Of a stretch of 64,000 nt of DNA, positions 1 to 12,530 are shown piece by piece (the stretch's first letter is position 1; the number at the start of each line of letters is the position of its first letter). The stretch covers positions 14,467,702-14,531,701 of the forward strand of contig CM068545.1 in the NCBI GenBank assembly GCA_035048495.1. The letters are read 5' to 3'. Below the pieces are notes generated by a model that saw nothing but the letters and a program-made list of their open reading frames with translations, was not told where the DNA came from and did no database searches. Source of the stretch: Euptelea pleiosperma. Taxonomy: Eukaryota > Streptophyta > Magnoliopsida > Ranunculales > Eupteleaceae. Made by a program: the position numbers and the translations under genes.

Positions 1-603
1 TTTATGTTCATCTCCTAGATCAGATGGTAGAGATTATCATGTTGGCTTGGTTCTTTGACTTAGCCCATCAACAGCCATGTGATTAAAAATCGGTGCTGAT
101 GGGCAAATGGGCCATGCTTTACAGTGCTGGCTGGTAATTTTTAACGAAACATAATAGAAAGAGAATGGGTTATTTCCTAAGATATTGCTAAAAGTGTAAA
201 CGGACAAACTGTCCATGATTGCAGTGAATCCCGTCAGTCTGGAAGCCAAGTGAATTTTTTTTTTCCTTTTAATATTAATCTGTAATTATCAGATCCATAA
301 GACAATACAACTTCTCAAACCTGGGAATGAATGATATATCAACACTTTTACCATTTGCCAGAAACTACTTGATATTTATGACTCTGCTTCTCCAAATAGC
401 TCTGAAATGTAAAAACAACTCAGAGAGCCTCCAAGTAACAATGAGAAATAACTGGAGTAAAAGAAGTGACGCCTGAAAAGGAGGAGATCCACTCTACTTT
501 CTCTCATGCACTACATTCCTCTCTCCGTGAAATCAAAGGCACATCCCCCTCTTCTACAAAATTGTATTGGAGTCTCACTTAGGGTCCGTTTATATGCTCT
601 GGA
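1..603. other. 3' flank of the kinase gene, no other gene seen
   Basis: AT-rich DNA downstream of the minus-strand kinase stop codon. It should include the kinase 3'UTR and polyadenylation region, but I cannot place the cleavage site. Short open frames here have no recognisable domain. Confidence 0.5.
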
Positions 604-3600
604 TCATCTAGGAGTGACCTGAGTTATAGTAATGGGAACAGAACTGATCAGTTGGCTGCTAGAGTCGGACATCGATTTTTTATTTGATGAAGAACCTGGG
701 TTCTGACTGAACCCTGTTGCCTCTTGGAAGAAACCTGGGGCCGTAAGTTCCTTCTCGTTGAGTCGAATGTCTTTCGAGAGCATGGCAACAACCTGAGTCA
801 TCGAAGGCCTTCGGCTTGCTGCAGCTTGGGTGCAGAAAAGGGCTACCTTGATGTACCTGACCACTTCATCCTCTGGGTATTCTTCTAGCTCTGGATCCAC
901 CAATTCTAACAGTCTCTCTTCTTTGAAAAGCTGCCATGTCTGTTGATGCAAACCTTAGATGTTAAAAGAAGAATTACAAAATTTGTGTTGGAATAATACA
1001 GGAGCAAGATGCCATAGGTTTAGAAAGTTAAATTGCAGAAATCACAACAAGCCATAAAAATGCAGCATTGTGTCTTTGGAATTCCCAACATCCTTGATTC
1101 TTTGAGTATATTTTCTTCTTTTTTAGTTTTGATAGGTTAGCCAGGATTGAACCACACAACCTAATAGTTGCAACAGAGCACAATCCGAGCTACAGGGTAG
1201 GAATGAGGATTCACTTTCCTATAAGATATTTTGATTCCAATCGTTTTGAAAAAGAAAAGTAAAAAAATAAAAAAGAAACACAAAACAAAATAGCCAACTC
1301 CAAGAATGAAAGACCAAATCTTACGGTCTACAATAAAATTCACATAGTGTTTCTGTTAAATACATATGCAGGAGTATATAGATCATTTTCAATAGAAATA
1401 TTTTGACAAGTTCAGCATCTGACCAATCACCAACGACAAATAAAAAAGGCATTGATTACAGATGAACAAACAGGACTAGAAGTCAACAACCCAAAAAAAT
1501 CAAATTGTCATTATACTGATGAAAAAACCACCGATTCAAGGAGAAACTTAGAAAGGAAAAATTAACTCACCCATTCAAGGAGAAATTTCTCCATCCCTCC
1601 CCAAGTTACCTTTGCACTGCTTCTGCCGCTAACTATTTCAAGTGCAAGGACCCCAAAGCTGTATACATCAGCCTTCTTGGTTAACTGACCCTGCATTGCA
1701 TACTCTGGTGCCAAATAACCACTGCATGAAACAATACCATATAACTAAATAAGGAACAACAGGCACTCTCATCCTAAACTAACATGACCACGATCATATG
1801 GACAACACATGACTTGCCTTACGAAAATAAACTTCAAAATCAATTGAAAATCATCAAAAAAAAGCAGCCCACTTAGAGAGAGGAGAGGCTCTGTACGTGC
1901 TCAACCTTACATGTTACAATACTTTCAATCAAACTCCTGTAGCATAGTGGAACTGTAATTATTGGGATGAGATGTAAGGGGGTCATCTCCTTGGTAATCA
2001 TTGTAACCAACAGGGATCAAAGGAGAATTTTCCAGCTACGCATCTGATAGTTTTTTGTTGTCATGGCCCAAGTTGCTAAGTTCGGGTATGACAAATATAA
2101 GGCAAGTATATTAAAAAAACTGTCCAATAATTCATCAAAAAGTAACAACATAAAATTAGATTATTTGTAATTTTTCTCTTAAAAAACTAATATTCTGAAT
2201 AACTCGTGAATAATTTGCGAATTATACACAAATTATTCAGCCAAAGCAAATTTTTCCAAACAATTAAATAGTCCAGCCATGTTATATGTTTCTTAAAATA
2301 ATTCTAAAGTTTGCATATATTTGAGCCAAAAGGAATACTTTAATGCTCCCAAGTGAGCAAAAACATTTCATTCGCAATCCTCGTGGTCATACCATCATTG
2401 CAAGAGGCATTCCATGTACTAGTTTCCAGCACGATCAGTTTCAAAGACTAATACCTAGGAGATCCTGAGAATAGGTCTCATCCCATTTAAGGAATTTTAG
2501 ATGCACTGCACCATTAATTGATAAATAATTAAATGTGTTTAATTAATCAATATTTGTCTACATGGGCCACTAAAGGTACACCAAATTTCCAACTAGAGTT
2601 TAACCAACTGGAATCTTCCATGTTCTAATTTTGAAGGAAAGCTCGGAAGATATGCAATATCATAATAAAATGTCCAAATTTCTACAAATATGAAAGAAAA
2701 CTTACGTTGTTCCTGCCACTCGTGTACTAATGTGAGTAATATTTTCTGGGAAAAGTTTAGCCAACCCAAAATCTCCAATTTTTGGGACAAATTCCTTGTC
2801 GAGAAGTATATTGCTAGCTTTGATGTCTCTATGCACAATATGTGGCTCAAGTTCTTCATGAAGAAAAGCAAGACCCCTGGCAGTGCCCAAACAAATAGCA
2901 GATCTTCTGCCCCAATCTAGCTTAATGGTTTTACTCTTTGGACCTAAAGCACAAGGCAAATAAAATATTCTTTTAGTGCCTCCTTCAATACAAAGATCTG
3001 AAGAACTTATTCACCTTAACACTACAGTGTTTTTTGAGAATTTACCTAATAATGCACGATCAAGGCTGTTATTTTCCACATACTCATAGACCAAAATCCG
3101 ATTATTTCCTTGAACACAACATCCAATTAACTCAACAAGGTTTGGATGCCTGACGTTGGTGACCACTTCAATCTCAGTCAAAAATTCATGCACTCCTTGC
3201 CTTGATTCTGCGGAAAGCGCCTTTACAGCAACTTCTGTTCCATTTTTAAGAATTCCCTACCAGAAAGAAAATAAATGTGGATACTTTGAACATGGGATTG
3301 GGGAAAAAAACCATCTTTACACGACTTATATCCTAATATCAAAGTTAAATGCAATGCTGAAGTTTGCACTCATTATCAAAATATGGCATGAACATTAACA
3401 AACAACTGCTGTGATAATCAAGCAAAAACTGAAGCAGTCAGATCAAAGAGGCAGTTCTATATATTCACTTCTTCTGACTGTACTTCTCTCAGCAGTAATT
3501 CCCATAGGCATGTTTAAACTTCTATTGTTTCAGATGAAGAAAAGAATAAAACGAGAGAAGTGTGCATAAGAAGAATAGAAGACAAAAAAAGAGGGGATTC

Positions 3601-6029
3601 AAAGTTCTATCACAAAATTGCAGATTCAAGCTTGTTAAACAATTAACTCCAAATAAAAATAGGATAATCGGTTTTCAAAATTGAGTTACTGCCTTACTGG
3701 AAACATTAAACGGAGCGTTCTACTCAAACCCAATCCATATGTTCAGCTGATTTTCTTCAAAAGAAGTTCTGTAAATCATCTGGAATCATGCCGTTGAAAG
3801 AAATGGATGCAGAATTTCTAGTAATTAACATAACCACTCTAAGTCTCTTCCTTGTTCTAATATAATATGGGATACTAATCCTCTTCTTGAATTTATTAGC
3901 GTTATAGACGACAATTTGTTTGTTTCCATTATCTGTTTCTATAACATGTCTGAGCTACCCTCATAATACAATTTGGAAGTACAATGAAACGACGATGACA
4001 ATCGTATGATAATAAAGATGATATGTCCCTTCCAAAGTTTCTATAATATTGACACACAAAAGAAGTTGGATAAAATCTATTGTCGAACATTTTGGATTAA
4101 ACTATCTATGCAGTTAAATACAATTTTCAAAGCATGTTCAACAAAGTGTAACTCTTCAGAAAGGCTAATACTCATTACTAAATGGAATTAAAATGGGCAA
4201 AAACCATTTGTAAAGTTACACATACCTTGTAAACTGTTCCAAAACCTCCTCGACCAATCTTATTGCTTGCATGAAAATTGTTTGTTGCAGACCTCAGTTC
4301 ATTGTAATTGAAAAGTTTGATATTCCTTGGCAGAGACTCTGGGCAACAAGAAAAATAAAAGAATGAAAAGAAGATCAAGAAGAAGAAAACAGAACGGAAT
4401 TTGAAATAGAACGGACAGATAAAAAATATTATAATACAGCCCTTAAAATTATCTTCTATGAATGTAGAGAACTATAGCTAGACATAATGCTGCACAACTT
4501 ACCTCAGAATCACGTGGGTTAATATCATATAACAGAATGAATCAAAAGTACTGGTTTAAGTACTAGTGGTTCCATTCTACCAGTAGCAATGACAGAGTAA
4601 CATTTGACAAGGAATCAATGAATGATATGGATAGCAGAAATGGAGGAACAAGATTCATGTGGTCTACCCCATATAGTTGGGTTAAGGCTTATGATGATAA
4701 TGGAGAAGCTATAATTACTCTTCCCAAATCTGAATGGGCCACCTGTCAAGAAATAAGAAGTAGTAGTCCAGTTCATTGGCTACTATGATACAGTTCATTA
4801 GATATGTTATCCAGATCTACTCCCATCCAAACACCATAAAAAAACTTTTTTGAATGAACAAGTTTGTGTTGCTACTAGTAGCTGCCAAAAAAAGCACATT
4901 GAAAAAATTGTAGCCACTATATGGGGTTATGGCATCATTGTACTACATGTTAGATTGTAGAAACTTATATATTTTCTTAAAAAGAGAAATTGAATGTTTA
5001 AAATGAGACAGCTTTGGGTAAAATAGATGAGATTCCCATTCCATGTAGCTCAAACCCATGACTACAACTGCATGAGATATATAGAAGACATAACATTAAT
5101 ATTTAATACCAATATGAGTTTCCCGGTTTATATACGCTACATTCTTAACAGAAAATTCTCTGAAAGAAGGGCAATAGCTCCACGGTTAGGAGAAAGGAAT
5201 CAATTGAGTTTGCTAATAAGCTGCTACATACCCTAAAGTTTACTTTGGTGACCCTTGAGGATGCACTTTATGGATGGTATGGACTGTGTCAAAACTCTCA
5301 TTTAAACTGATACTTCTACAATCTGCTAGGATGGGTCTGGCTAGTCTCAGCCTTTTGCCTGGAATGACATCTACAATTTCAATATCTTGAGGAAGAAACT
5401 ATTTAACAAAATATTATAAAAATTAAAAGCTAGATTATTCAAGTTCTAATTTAGAAGAACACCAAAACTGAAACCTAACAAAAACATGAGAATAGTGTCT
5501 TTAAAACATCCAAGCATGGCAAATAACCTCTCCAAGATGCACCGTAAAAATAGGTTGCAATCATCTAGCATGTAGAAAATAAAATACTTGGAAAAGAAGC
5601 ATTGACAGAACAGTAACAAATTAAACAATTGAAAGAGGTAACAGATGAAAATAGAAAAGAGCCAGGAAGCACATGGAAGATCGCAAAATTAGTATGATTT
5701 GAAGCACAAGGAAGTAATCAGAATTGTATATTGATTTATCAGGCAAACCATGACTCAACCAATTGCTCAAAAAAATTAGAATGTGTAAAAAAACTAGTGG
5801 GCAATGTGCATCAGATTTATGCCTGAATTGAGGAGCACATGAACAACCATACAATACTATCCTGAAACTCTGAACAGATGGACTTGGATATACACATATA
5901 CATTCATATATATGTGTACTTAGCCTACAAAAATTTGGAAACAAAGTCCTCACCACTTATGTCGCAAGGATTATGAACAGGATCCTTTTTCCTTTCTATT
6001 TTTGAGGAACCAAAGCAGCCACAACTCAT
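604..6029 (-). CDS. CRPK1: cold-responsive protein kinase 1-like receptor-like cytoplasmic kinase, six coding exons
   Basis: A serine/threonine kinase of the receptor-like cytoplasmic class, 374 residues after splicing. Coding exons, read on the minus strand, are 6029-5954, 4338-4226, 3256-3046, 2943-2706, 1721-1571 and 939-604. All introns are GT-AG and the exon phases join exactly. The N-terminus [10 protein letters not shown] is typical of the CRPK1 group; it has Cys at 3 and 5 as possible lipidation sites and no signal peptide or membrane span. Kinase motifs: glycine loop GRGGFG (54-59), VAVK lysine 75, helix-C Glu 91, HRDIKASN with catalytic Asp 173, DFG 191-193, APE 217-219. It is an RD kinase with all catalytic residues present. 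Arabidopsis CRPK1 acts at the plasma membrane and phosphorylates 14-3-3 proteins in cold signalling; the same role here is inferred from family. The Ser/Thr-rich C-terminal tail (about 340-374) lies outside the kinase fold. Confidence 0.93.
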
Positions 6030-7890
6030 ATCTATGTGCCTTTCAAACTGCAAAATGGATTCGCATATGAAACAGTTACTTACAGTATCAGTCCACCCCC
6101 AAGTAATAATAATAAAGCTATGAAAATAATTCCATATCTAGTCTTGATTTCTCCCAATATAGATATAAACACAAACCAGGTTTCTCCCTTGCATCATAGG
6201 ATTTCAAACATAAGATCTTTCACTTCAAATAAAGACAAGAAAGCATACACGAACCTACTTTTGTACTCCATGTTGTCATTTGACACCACCTAAAGTTCCA
6301 ATGAAATTTTTAACTGGGAGCAATCAGAAAGGGAAATGCACGCTTCCCCCTCAAAACAACTTATATCTCATGTTTTTCCATTCTTTGAAGAGCCTGAACA
6401 TAGCTGCCATACTCCAAAATATAAAATTCAGTTCTCATTTTAAAACTCGACAATCATCAATTGCCCCATCAGGGACATAACCAACCTGCCCACAAAACTA
6501 AAGTCCATCTTAGGTACCCAAAACTTTTCGCATCAAACCTATATTTTTTCAGTGCAGAATAGTGCTTTCTCTCATGGGTAAATTACACTGTTCATGTATT
6601 TCAATTTTCTGGTCTCAATTACATTTCAAATGGCACATCAACCCACCCAAAATGACTTGAGACAGCTCAAATTCACCTAATTAATCAAACGGAAACACTT
6701 GGAAGAGCATGTGCCCTACATGGGTGGTTAGAAGCATGTCCCCCTATATGGAGATGCCATGGGTTCAATCCAACTTGCTCGCAAGTTCTCATCTCACTTT
6801 ACCCTCTGTTTTAACCTCCAAATAAATAAACAACCTTTTGTAGCCAAACCCGGCCCTACCCCTCACCAGGGTTTTTTCTTTTAAAAAAAAATGACGTATC
6901 AATTTAAACACAAACACACACAAAAGAAGAAGAAAAACAAAGAAGCAGAATTGGAAAATTCATTGATCAACTATGAGGCCTAGAAAATTAAAAAATGAAA
7001 GGTCCATGGATCAACTCAGAAGCAAAATTGGGAAAGTTCCCGACCAACTCAGTTGGAATCTAACTCAGTTGGAATCTAACTCGATTTGATTTCACCGGGC
7101 TCCTAAAATTTAGCACAAGCTCCAGTTTTACATCACTGACACTGCCAAGTAGAACTCGAAAAATGGAGGAAAGAAATTATCTTTCTCGAATAAAGTCCAA
7201 ATTTCCGAACTCCTCGAGATTGCTTTTGTCTCGGACATATCCTAGGTTTCCAACTAAATTCGAACATATTAGACCCCTTTTCAGAAACGACCTGATTAAA
7301 TTACAGCTATTGTCTGTTAGGCAAACATGGAACAATCGAAATTTTCAGTTCTATATAAAATCTAAAATGAGATTAAAGCTAGAAACATTCAAAGGATCAA
7401 AGAAAGAACCAAACAAAGATCGAAATCAATGGGATCTGAAGGAAAGAAATGAAAATTTAGCTCGTATAGCTCGTAATTCGAAGAATTGCCACCGGATTAG
7501 AACAATTAAAAGAAAAAAAAAGGTCGAAAAATTCAAGGATCAAAGAAAGAAGCAAACAATGATCGAAAACAGTCGCGGATCTAAAGGAAAGAAAATGAAA
7601 ATAATATAGCTCGTTAATCGAAGAATTACCTCCAGATTAGAACAAAAAAAGGTTGAAATTAAGTCGTACCGAAACTCATGAAACCCTAGAGATTTAAGAA
7701 TGGCTGCAACCGACGGTATCGCAATGCCACAAATCTCTGTGTTTTTTTCTTCTTCGCCTCCAAATAAGAAACGTTCACGAGTCATAGACTTATAGCTGGT
7801 TCTCTCTTCTCTCAACAACAGCAAGCGTTCCCACCTCCGTATCACTGCTGCAGAAAACGACCGTTTGGGCTGTTGGCTGTATTTCACAAT
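6030..7890 (-). promoter_or_regulatory. kinase 5'UTR, probable 5'UTR intron and promoter-proximal DNA
   Basis: Just upstream of the kinase ATG on the minus strand a pyrimidine stretch ends in TTTTGCAG (about 6049-6056), a good splice acceptor. A plausible donor, GGAG|GTAATT, lies near 7631. Between ~7640 and 7890 the minus strand reads like a leader, with a telo-box-type motif (AAACCCTAG on plus, ~7681) often found near plant transcription starts. I infer a 5'UTR intron of about 1.6 kb; only a transcript would prove it. Confidence 0.4.
6711..6893 (+). repeat. SINE-like sequence with a Pol III B box
   Basis: A tRNA-like head with a perfect B box GGTTCAATCC (6762-6771) and a weaker A-box-like GGTGGTTAG upstream. 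It is followed by a body with CCCGGCCCTACCCCTCACC and a T-rich then A-rich end (~6870-6892). This layout matches plant SINEs. No target duplication is evident. It lies antisense inside the inferred kinase 5'UTR intron. Confidence 0.45.
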
Positions 7891-8016
7891 TTTCACCCGC
7901 CAAAGGTAATAAGATTTGAGTATCGTTATGATGTCACACGCGTCACCCTATTAAATTGTCTCGTACGTACGAACTGCAAAGATAACACGGGGCTGTTCTT
8001 TGATACCGACTTCGGT

Positions 8017-8374
8017 ATCAAATTTTTGATGCGGAAGTCCCTCAATTTGCCACGTAGTAGACTCTGTCGGGCCCACCAACTCCATGAATATTTGGCCCAC
8101 ATCTTGTGGACCCACACACCAAAAATCAGCGTGATTGGTGATTTCTAGCCGTAGGATTTGAGCACTTTTCATAATGGGCTTTATGAACATGCCTATGAGG
8201 TGGTTCCAAGCCCATAATGAAAAAGTGCTCAAATTCAATGGCTAGAAATCGCTAATCACGCTGATTTTTAGTGTGTGGGTCCACCAAGATGTGGGCCAAA
8301 TATTCATGGAGTCAGTGGGCCCGAAAGAGTCTACTACGTGGCAAATTGAGGGACTTCCGCATCAAAATTTTGAT
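8017..8374. mobile_element. 358-bp foldback MITE
   Basis: The two halves are inverted copies. Left end ATCAAATTTTTGATGCGG pairs with the right end CCGCATCAAAATTTTGAT, and pairing continues through the CACGTAG, GGGCCCAC and CCAAAAATCAGC blocks to a centre near 8195. There is no coding sequence. A separate 20-bp palindrome (8001-8020, TGATACCGA...) abuts the left end. It lies a few hundred bases upstream of the kinase leader. Confidence 0.8.
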
Positions 8375-8469
8375 GACATGCTTGTATAGTACGTTTTTTT
8401 AATTGTTGCGCCAGCACGATTCACTAGTCAGGTACTTTTAGGTCTCTGGACCAAACTTCCATGCGGTTA

Positions 8470-8818
8470 GAAGATGACAGGGTCACATATGAGCCACGTG
8501 GCACACTTTTAGAAGACTCTGACGGTATGGATGTTTGGCCAATCCCTAGATGGGCCAACAAACCAACAATCAGTCCGATTAGTGATATCTAGGCGTTGGA
8601 TTGGAAATATTTTCATGGATTGATATTAACCGTGCGAATTTGAGCATTATTGACCATTATTTGAGGTGCAAAGATCCAAAGGTTTGAAATCATTAATCAA
8701 GCTGATTTTTGGTTTGCAGCTCCACCTAGGGATTTGAAAAACATCCAGATGGTCAGAGTCCACTCAGAGTGTGCCACATGGCTCATATGGCACTGACAAA
8801 AAGTTTTAATCTCTAAGA
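8470..8818. mobile_element. foldback MITE, CACGTGGCAC family
   Basis: Imperfect palindrome. The left arm contains GAGCCACGTGGCACAC, then a block like GTATGGATGTTTGGCC, then CAATCAGTCCGATTAGTG; the right arm carries the same blocks inverted. This is the first of about ten copies in the window. No coding capacity and no clean target duplication seen. Confidence 0.75.
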
Positions 8819-8954
8819 ATCTGCCTCGTGGCTCATATTTTGGTCCGTCAGCAACTTTTACTCAAAACGTGGGATCACATTACTGGAATCAAGGAGATCG
8901 GTTTAAAAGCGTAAAAGGTCCGTCCGCAAAGTTGCTCACGGACGTCTCTGATTA

Positions 8955-9247
8955 GGGACTTCTGTATGAAACACGTGGCATATTCTAAGATACTACTATC
9001 AGTATTGATGTTTGGCCCATCCCTATATGGACCTACAGACCAAAATTCAACCTGATTGGTTATTTATAAACGTGGGATTTTGAGTACCCCAAATAATACT
9101 CGAATCCCACGGCTATAAAATCTAAAACCCTACGGCTACAGCTGCAATCGAGCTACTTTTTTGGTTTGTAGGTCCACCTAGGATTGGTCAGACATGCATA
9201 CGGTCAGTGATCTCTAAGAGTGTCAGCATGGCTCATATGGAAGTCCA
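8955..9247. mobile_element. foldback MITE, CACGTGGCAC family, split by a Mutator-like insertion
   Basis: Second copy of the family (ACACGTGGCA at the left, CTAAGAGTGTCAGC-like block at the right). Its right end is interrupted at 9255 by the Mutator-like element; sequence resumes at about 10052. Confidence 0.7.
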
Positions 9248-9255
9248 TGATAAAA

Positions 9256-10042
9256 GGGTAGTTCTATTTGAACCCCACAAATTCCATAAGCACCCCCATT
9301 TGGGTGCTTTTGGGCCAAAAATACCCTTAGACAAAAAAAAAAAACCCAAGCACCCACCCCACCTGGTTGTTGAAGAAGAAGAAAGGAAGAAGAAGAAGAA
9401 GAAGAAGAAGAAAGGAAGAAGAAGAAGAAGAAGAAGAAGAAAGGAAGAAGGAGGAGGAGGTCGTCATCGTCGCCACCACCACAGGTACGTCTCTCTCTCT
9501 CTCTCTCTCTCTCCACGGCAATTGGTGCCATGGGGACTGTGTAGTCCACGGCCAGCCCAACCGTGGCTACCATAGAGGCCACGGCTAGGCTGGCCGTGGG
9601 CTACACAGTCCCCACGGCAGTTAGTGCCGTTGAGAGAGAGAGAAAAAAAAAAAAAAAAAAGAGGGGGAAAGAGAGAGAGAGAGAGAGAGGTGGAAGGAGA
9701 GAGAGACGTACCTATGGTGCTGGTGGTGGCGGCGGCGGCAACGGCAACGGCGACGGCGTCATCCTCATCTTCCTTCTTCTTCCTCTTTCTTTTTTTTTCT
9801 TTCTTTGTTTTGGGTTTGTTTCAAGGTCAGAGAGAGACAGAGGTAGAGAGGGAGAGAGGATGGTGCGAGGTGGAGAGGGAGAAGGAGGGAGAGAGGTGGA
9901 GGGAGAGGTGGAGAGGGAGAGACGAAGAGTGGGGTGGGGTGCTTAGGGTTTTTTTTTTTTTTTTTTTGGTCAAGGGTATTTTCGGCCAAATGCACCCAAA
10001 TTGGGTGCTTATGGAATTTTTGGGGTGCAAATAGAATTACCC
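9256..10042. mobile_element. Mutator-like foldback MITE with 9-bp target duplication
   Basis: Element of 787 bp flanked by the 9-bp direct repeat ATGATAAAA (9247-9255 and 10043-10051). Terminal inverted repeats of about 110 bp start GGGTAGTTCTATTTG at the left and, inverted, GGGTAATTCTATTTG at the right. Long TIRs with a 9-bp TSD are the Mutator signature. The interior is also palindromic: GAA-rich runs face TTC-rich runs, a CT run (~9490-9513) faces a GA run (~9670-9690), and a GC-rich hairpin at 9515-9630 forms the centre. Lys/Glu-rich and Ser-rich frames here are translations of the simple repeats, not genes. Confidence 0.88.
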
Positions 10043-10194
10043 ATGATAAAAAGCGTCCATGAGCAAAAACAAAGACTTGGTCACGAAGTCCCTCGTAAAA
10101 AAAAAACGCCAGTGAGCAAAAATGGACTCGGTCACGAAGGGTACATTTTTTAATTGAACACACAAGGGAGTTGAATGCAAGTTTGCAGTCCCCC

Positions 10195-10590
10195 TCCCAA
10201 AACGCCACGTGGTTTATGTGTGGCTCACCTCTTGCTGCACCTACACAACAAAAAAATCAGCTCGCTTGGTGATCTCTAGCCGTTGGATTTGAGCATTTTT
10301 ATGGTGTGATTTTTTCGCCAATATTGGAACGGACACTTTTTTGCATGCTCAAAATCTAACTACTATAAATTTACCAATCAAGCTGCTTTTTTATGAGTAG
10401 GTCGATTTGAGCATTTTAATGGGGTGATTTTCCACCCATTGGATTTGAGACTTCTTTGCGTGCTCAAATCTAACAACTAGAAAAATACCAATCAAGCTGA
10501 TTTTTTATGAATAGGTCCACATAGGGTGGGCCACATGTCCCCAAGTCAGTGGGCCCGAAAGATGTTCCATGTGGAATTTTGCAATAGGGA
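10195..10590. mobile_element. foldback MITE remnant with GCCACGTGG end
   Basis: GCCACGTGG near the left and GGGCCCGAAAGATG...CCATGTGG at the right, with inverted AATCAGC / GCTGATTTTTT blocks. The centre holds two related inverted segments (CGTTGGATTTGAGCATTTT and similar), so it may be two merged copies. Confidence 0.55.
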
Positions 10591-10648
10591 AGATTTCAAA
10601 CAAGGACGGCAAATCTTTCTCCTTATGAGATCACTTGTCCAACACCTA

Positions 10649-10869
10649 TAATAGGGTCAGTCTCAGGGGATCAATTTTTTTCACTAATAAATGCATGTTT
10701 GCTCTCGAGCGTTGATGCCGAGAATCCAACAGTGGTTGTAAGTGCTGAGCTGACATTCACTGGATTGCGTTTTTGCCAAAGCACCAACCACCGTTGGATT
10801 CTTGGACTCCCGAGAGGGTACGTGCATTTATTGGTGCAAAAAAGTTAGTCCCCCGAGCTCGACCCTAAT
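10649..10869. mobile_element. foldback MITE, GAATCCAAC(A/G)GTGG family
   Basis: Inverted arms: ATAGGGTC...CTCAGGGGATC at left, TCCCCCGAGCTCGACCCTA at right. Inside, GAGAATCCAACAGTGGTTG pairs with CAACCACCGTTGGATTC. No coding sequence. A relative is at 14466-14655. Confidence 0.7.
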
Positions 10870-11699
10870 AAAATAGTGAAACGTAGCTACCTAGGAATCT
10901 GTGTCTAACACCAATGATTTTTTTATTAAAAAATGGTATGTAATAACAGTCACTTAGCTTTACCGTTACGATCATTGTGTGTACTTATATTTTTTGACAC
11001 AAATCCCGATGTCTAACTCACTATTACGGTACATCCAGCTACACTTTAGCGTCTCCTATGATGCACTAGATCAACTCCCTTAACTGTTTACAGGTACCAT
11101 CAACTCCCTAACTCCTTGCACTTAACTAACTTCTTGGGTAATTTTTTATAAATAGTACCCTTCGCACCATTGTTGGGGATCTTGGATCTTGGATGTAACT
11201 CAAAATACTGTAACAACACAAGATTATTATATTGGATTGCCTCCCATGAGGCTGAGGACGTAGTCTCTAAAGCTCCGAACGAACCTCTTAAAAATGATCG
11301 TATTTCTCTTTTTCTCTCTCTCATTTTCTGTTGACTCGTCTCTCTTTTAATATTGTTTACGATTCTTTATTGATCTTCATGTTCATACAATATAATTGAA
11401 TCCAACATCATCTCTTTGGGAAGGTGGGGGGAAAATCTTGAGGATCATACGAATGCTTCTCGGGATTTTTCCCCTGCATTCGTTATAACGGGTCACATCT
11501 GAGTCAGAAAAACATTCACAATATAATTTCATTATTATTACTTTACATTTTTTTTTTCAAAATAATAGTCAATAAATTATTTTTTCAAAAATAATACCCA
11601 GGTGTTATTTTCAAAATAAACCGACCTTATTTTCGTTTAAACAGCCATTTTTTCAAACCATGGGCTAAAATGCCCTTCGCCAATGATAGAACTTTGATG
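10870..11699. other. intergenic DNA, nothing recognised
   Basis: AT-rich sequence with no supported gene, RNA or element end on either strand. Confidence 0.4.
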
Positions 11700-12048
11700 G
11701 CCACCACAGCCAGCAAAGTTGCTGACTGACCACAGTTTGAGCCATGTGGCACATCTTAGAGTTTTCTGACCGTTTAGATGTTTGGCCAAACCGGGTATAC
11801 TGACCAAAAATTAGATTGATTAGTGATTTCTAAGCATTGGATTGGAGTCGTTTCAATTTTTAATCGTGGAATTTGACCATTAGTGACTATTATTTGAGGT
11901 ACAAAAATCCAAAGGTTTGAAATCACGAATCTGGCTGATTTTTTGTTTGTAATTCCACCTAGAGATTGGTCAAACATCCATACGGGTCAACGTCCTCTAA
12001 AGTGTGTCATATTATGGTCGGTCAGAAACTTTGCTGACCGGCGCAGGT
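11700..12048. mobile_element. foldback MITE, CACGTGGCAC family
   Basis: Inverted arms: GCAAAGTTGCTGACTGACC at left against GGTCAGAAACTTTGCTGACC at right, with the family blocks GATGTTTGGCC and AATCTGGCTGATTTTTTG inside. Confidence 0.7.
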
Positions 12049-12148
12049 AAGCAAAGCTATACTCCTACCCGGGGAATCTGTTCACTTTTTAGAAATACAA
12101 AAATTAAGAACCAATTGTCAAGGTCTCCAAGTTTCTAATGTAGAGGAT

Positions 12149-12530
12149 GAGTAAAACTATGATGACGGACCCTGTCATCGAGGCCGATGACAAGGCACAT
12201 ATGAGCCACGTGGCATACCCTTAGAGGACTCTGACCATATGGACGTTTTTCCAATCCCTAGATGGACCTGCAAACCAAAAATCAGCTTGATTGGTGATTT
12301 CAAACCTTTGGATCTTTGCACCTCAAATAATGGTCAATAATGTTCAAATTCGCATGGTTAAAAACAATCCATGAAAATAATTCCAATCCAACGCCTAGAT
12401 ATCACTAATCGGACTGATTTTTGGTTTGTAGCCCACCTAGGGATTGGCCAAAGATCCATACGGTCAGAGTCCTCTAAGAGTGTGCCACGTGTCTCATATT
12501 GTGCCTGTCATCAAAGTTTTACTAGTAGAC
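12149..12530. mobile_element. foldback MITE, CACGTGGCAC family
   Basis: The ends AGTAAAACTATGATGAC and GTCATCAAAGTTTTACT are inverted copies. Inside are GAGCCACGTGGCA and its inverse GTGCCACGTG, and the paired block CAATCCAACGCCTAGATATC. It is one of the better preserved members of the family. Confidence 0.78.

Noticed and set aside
7163..7896. 148-residue plus and 118-residue minus frames upstream of the kinase
   Set aside because: No domain. They fall in the inferred kinase 5'UTR and intron, and the plus frame is Lys/Arg-rich from purine-rich sequence.
9207..10208. Several long Lys/Glu/Arg-rich or Ser/Leu-rich open frames on both strands
   Set aside because: They are translations of GAA, GA and CT simple repeats in the foldback Mutator element and change meaning with every frame.
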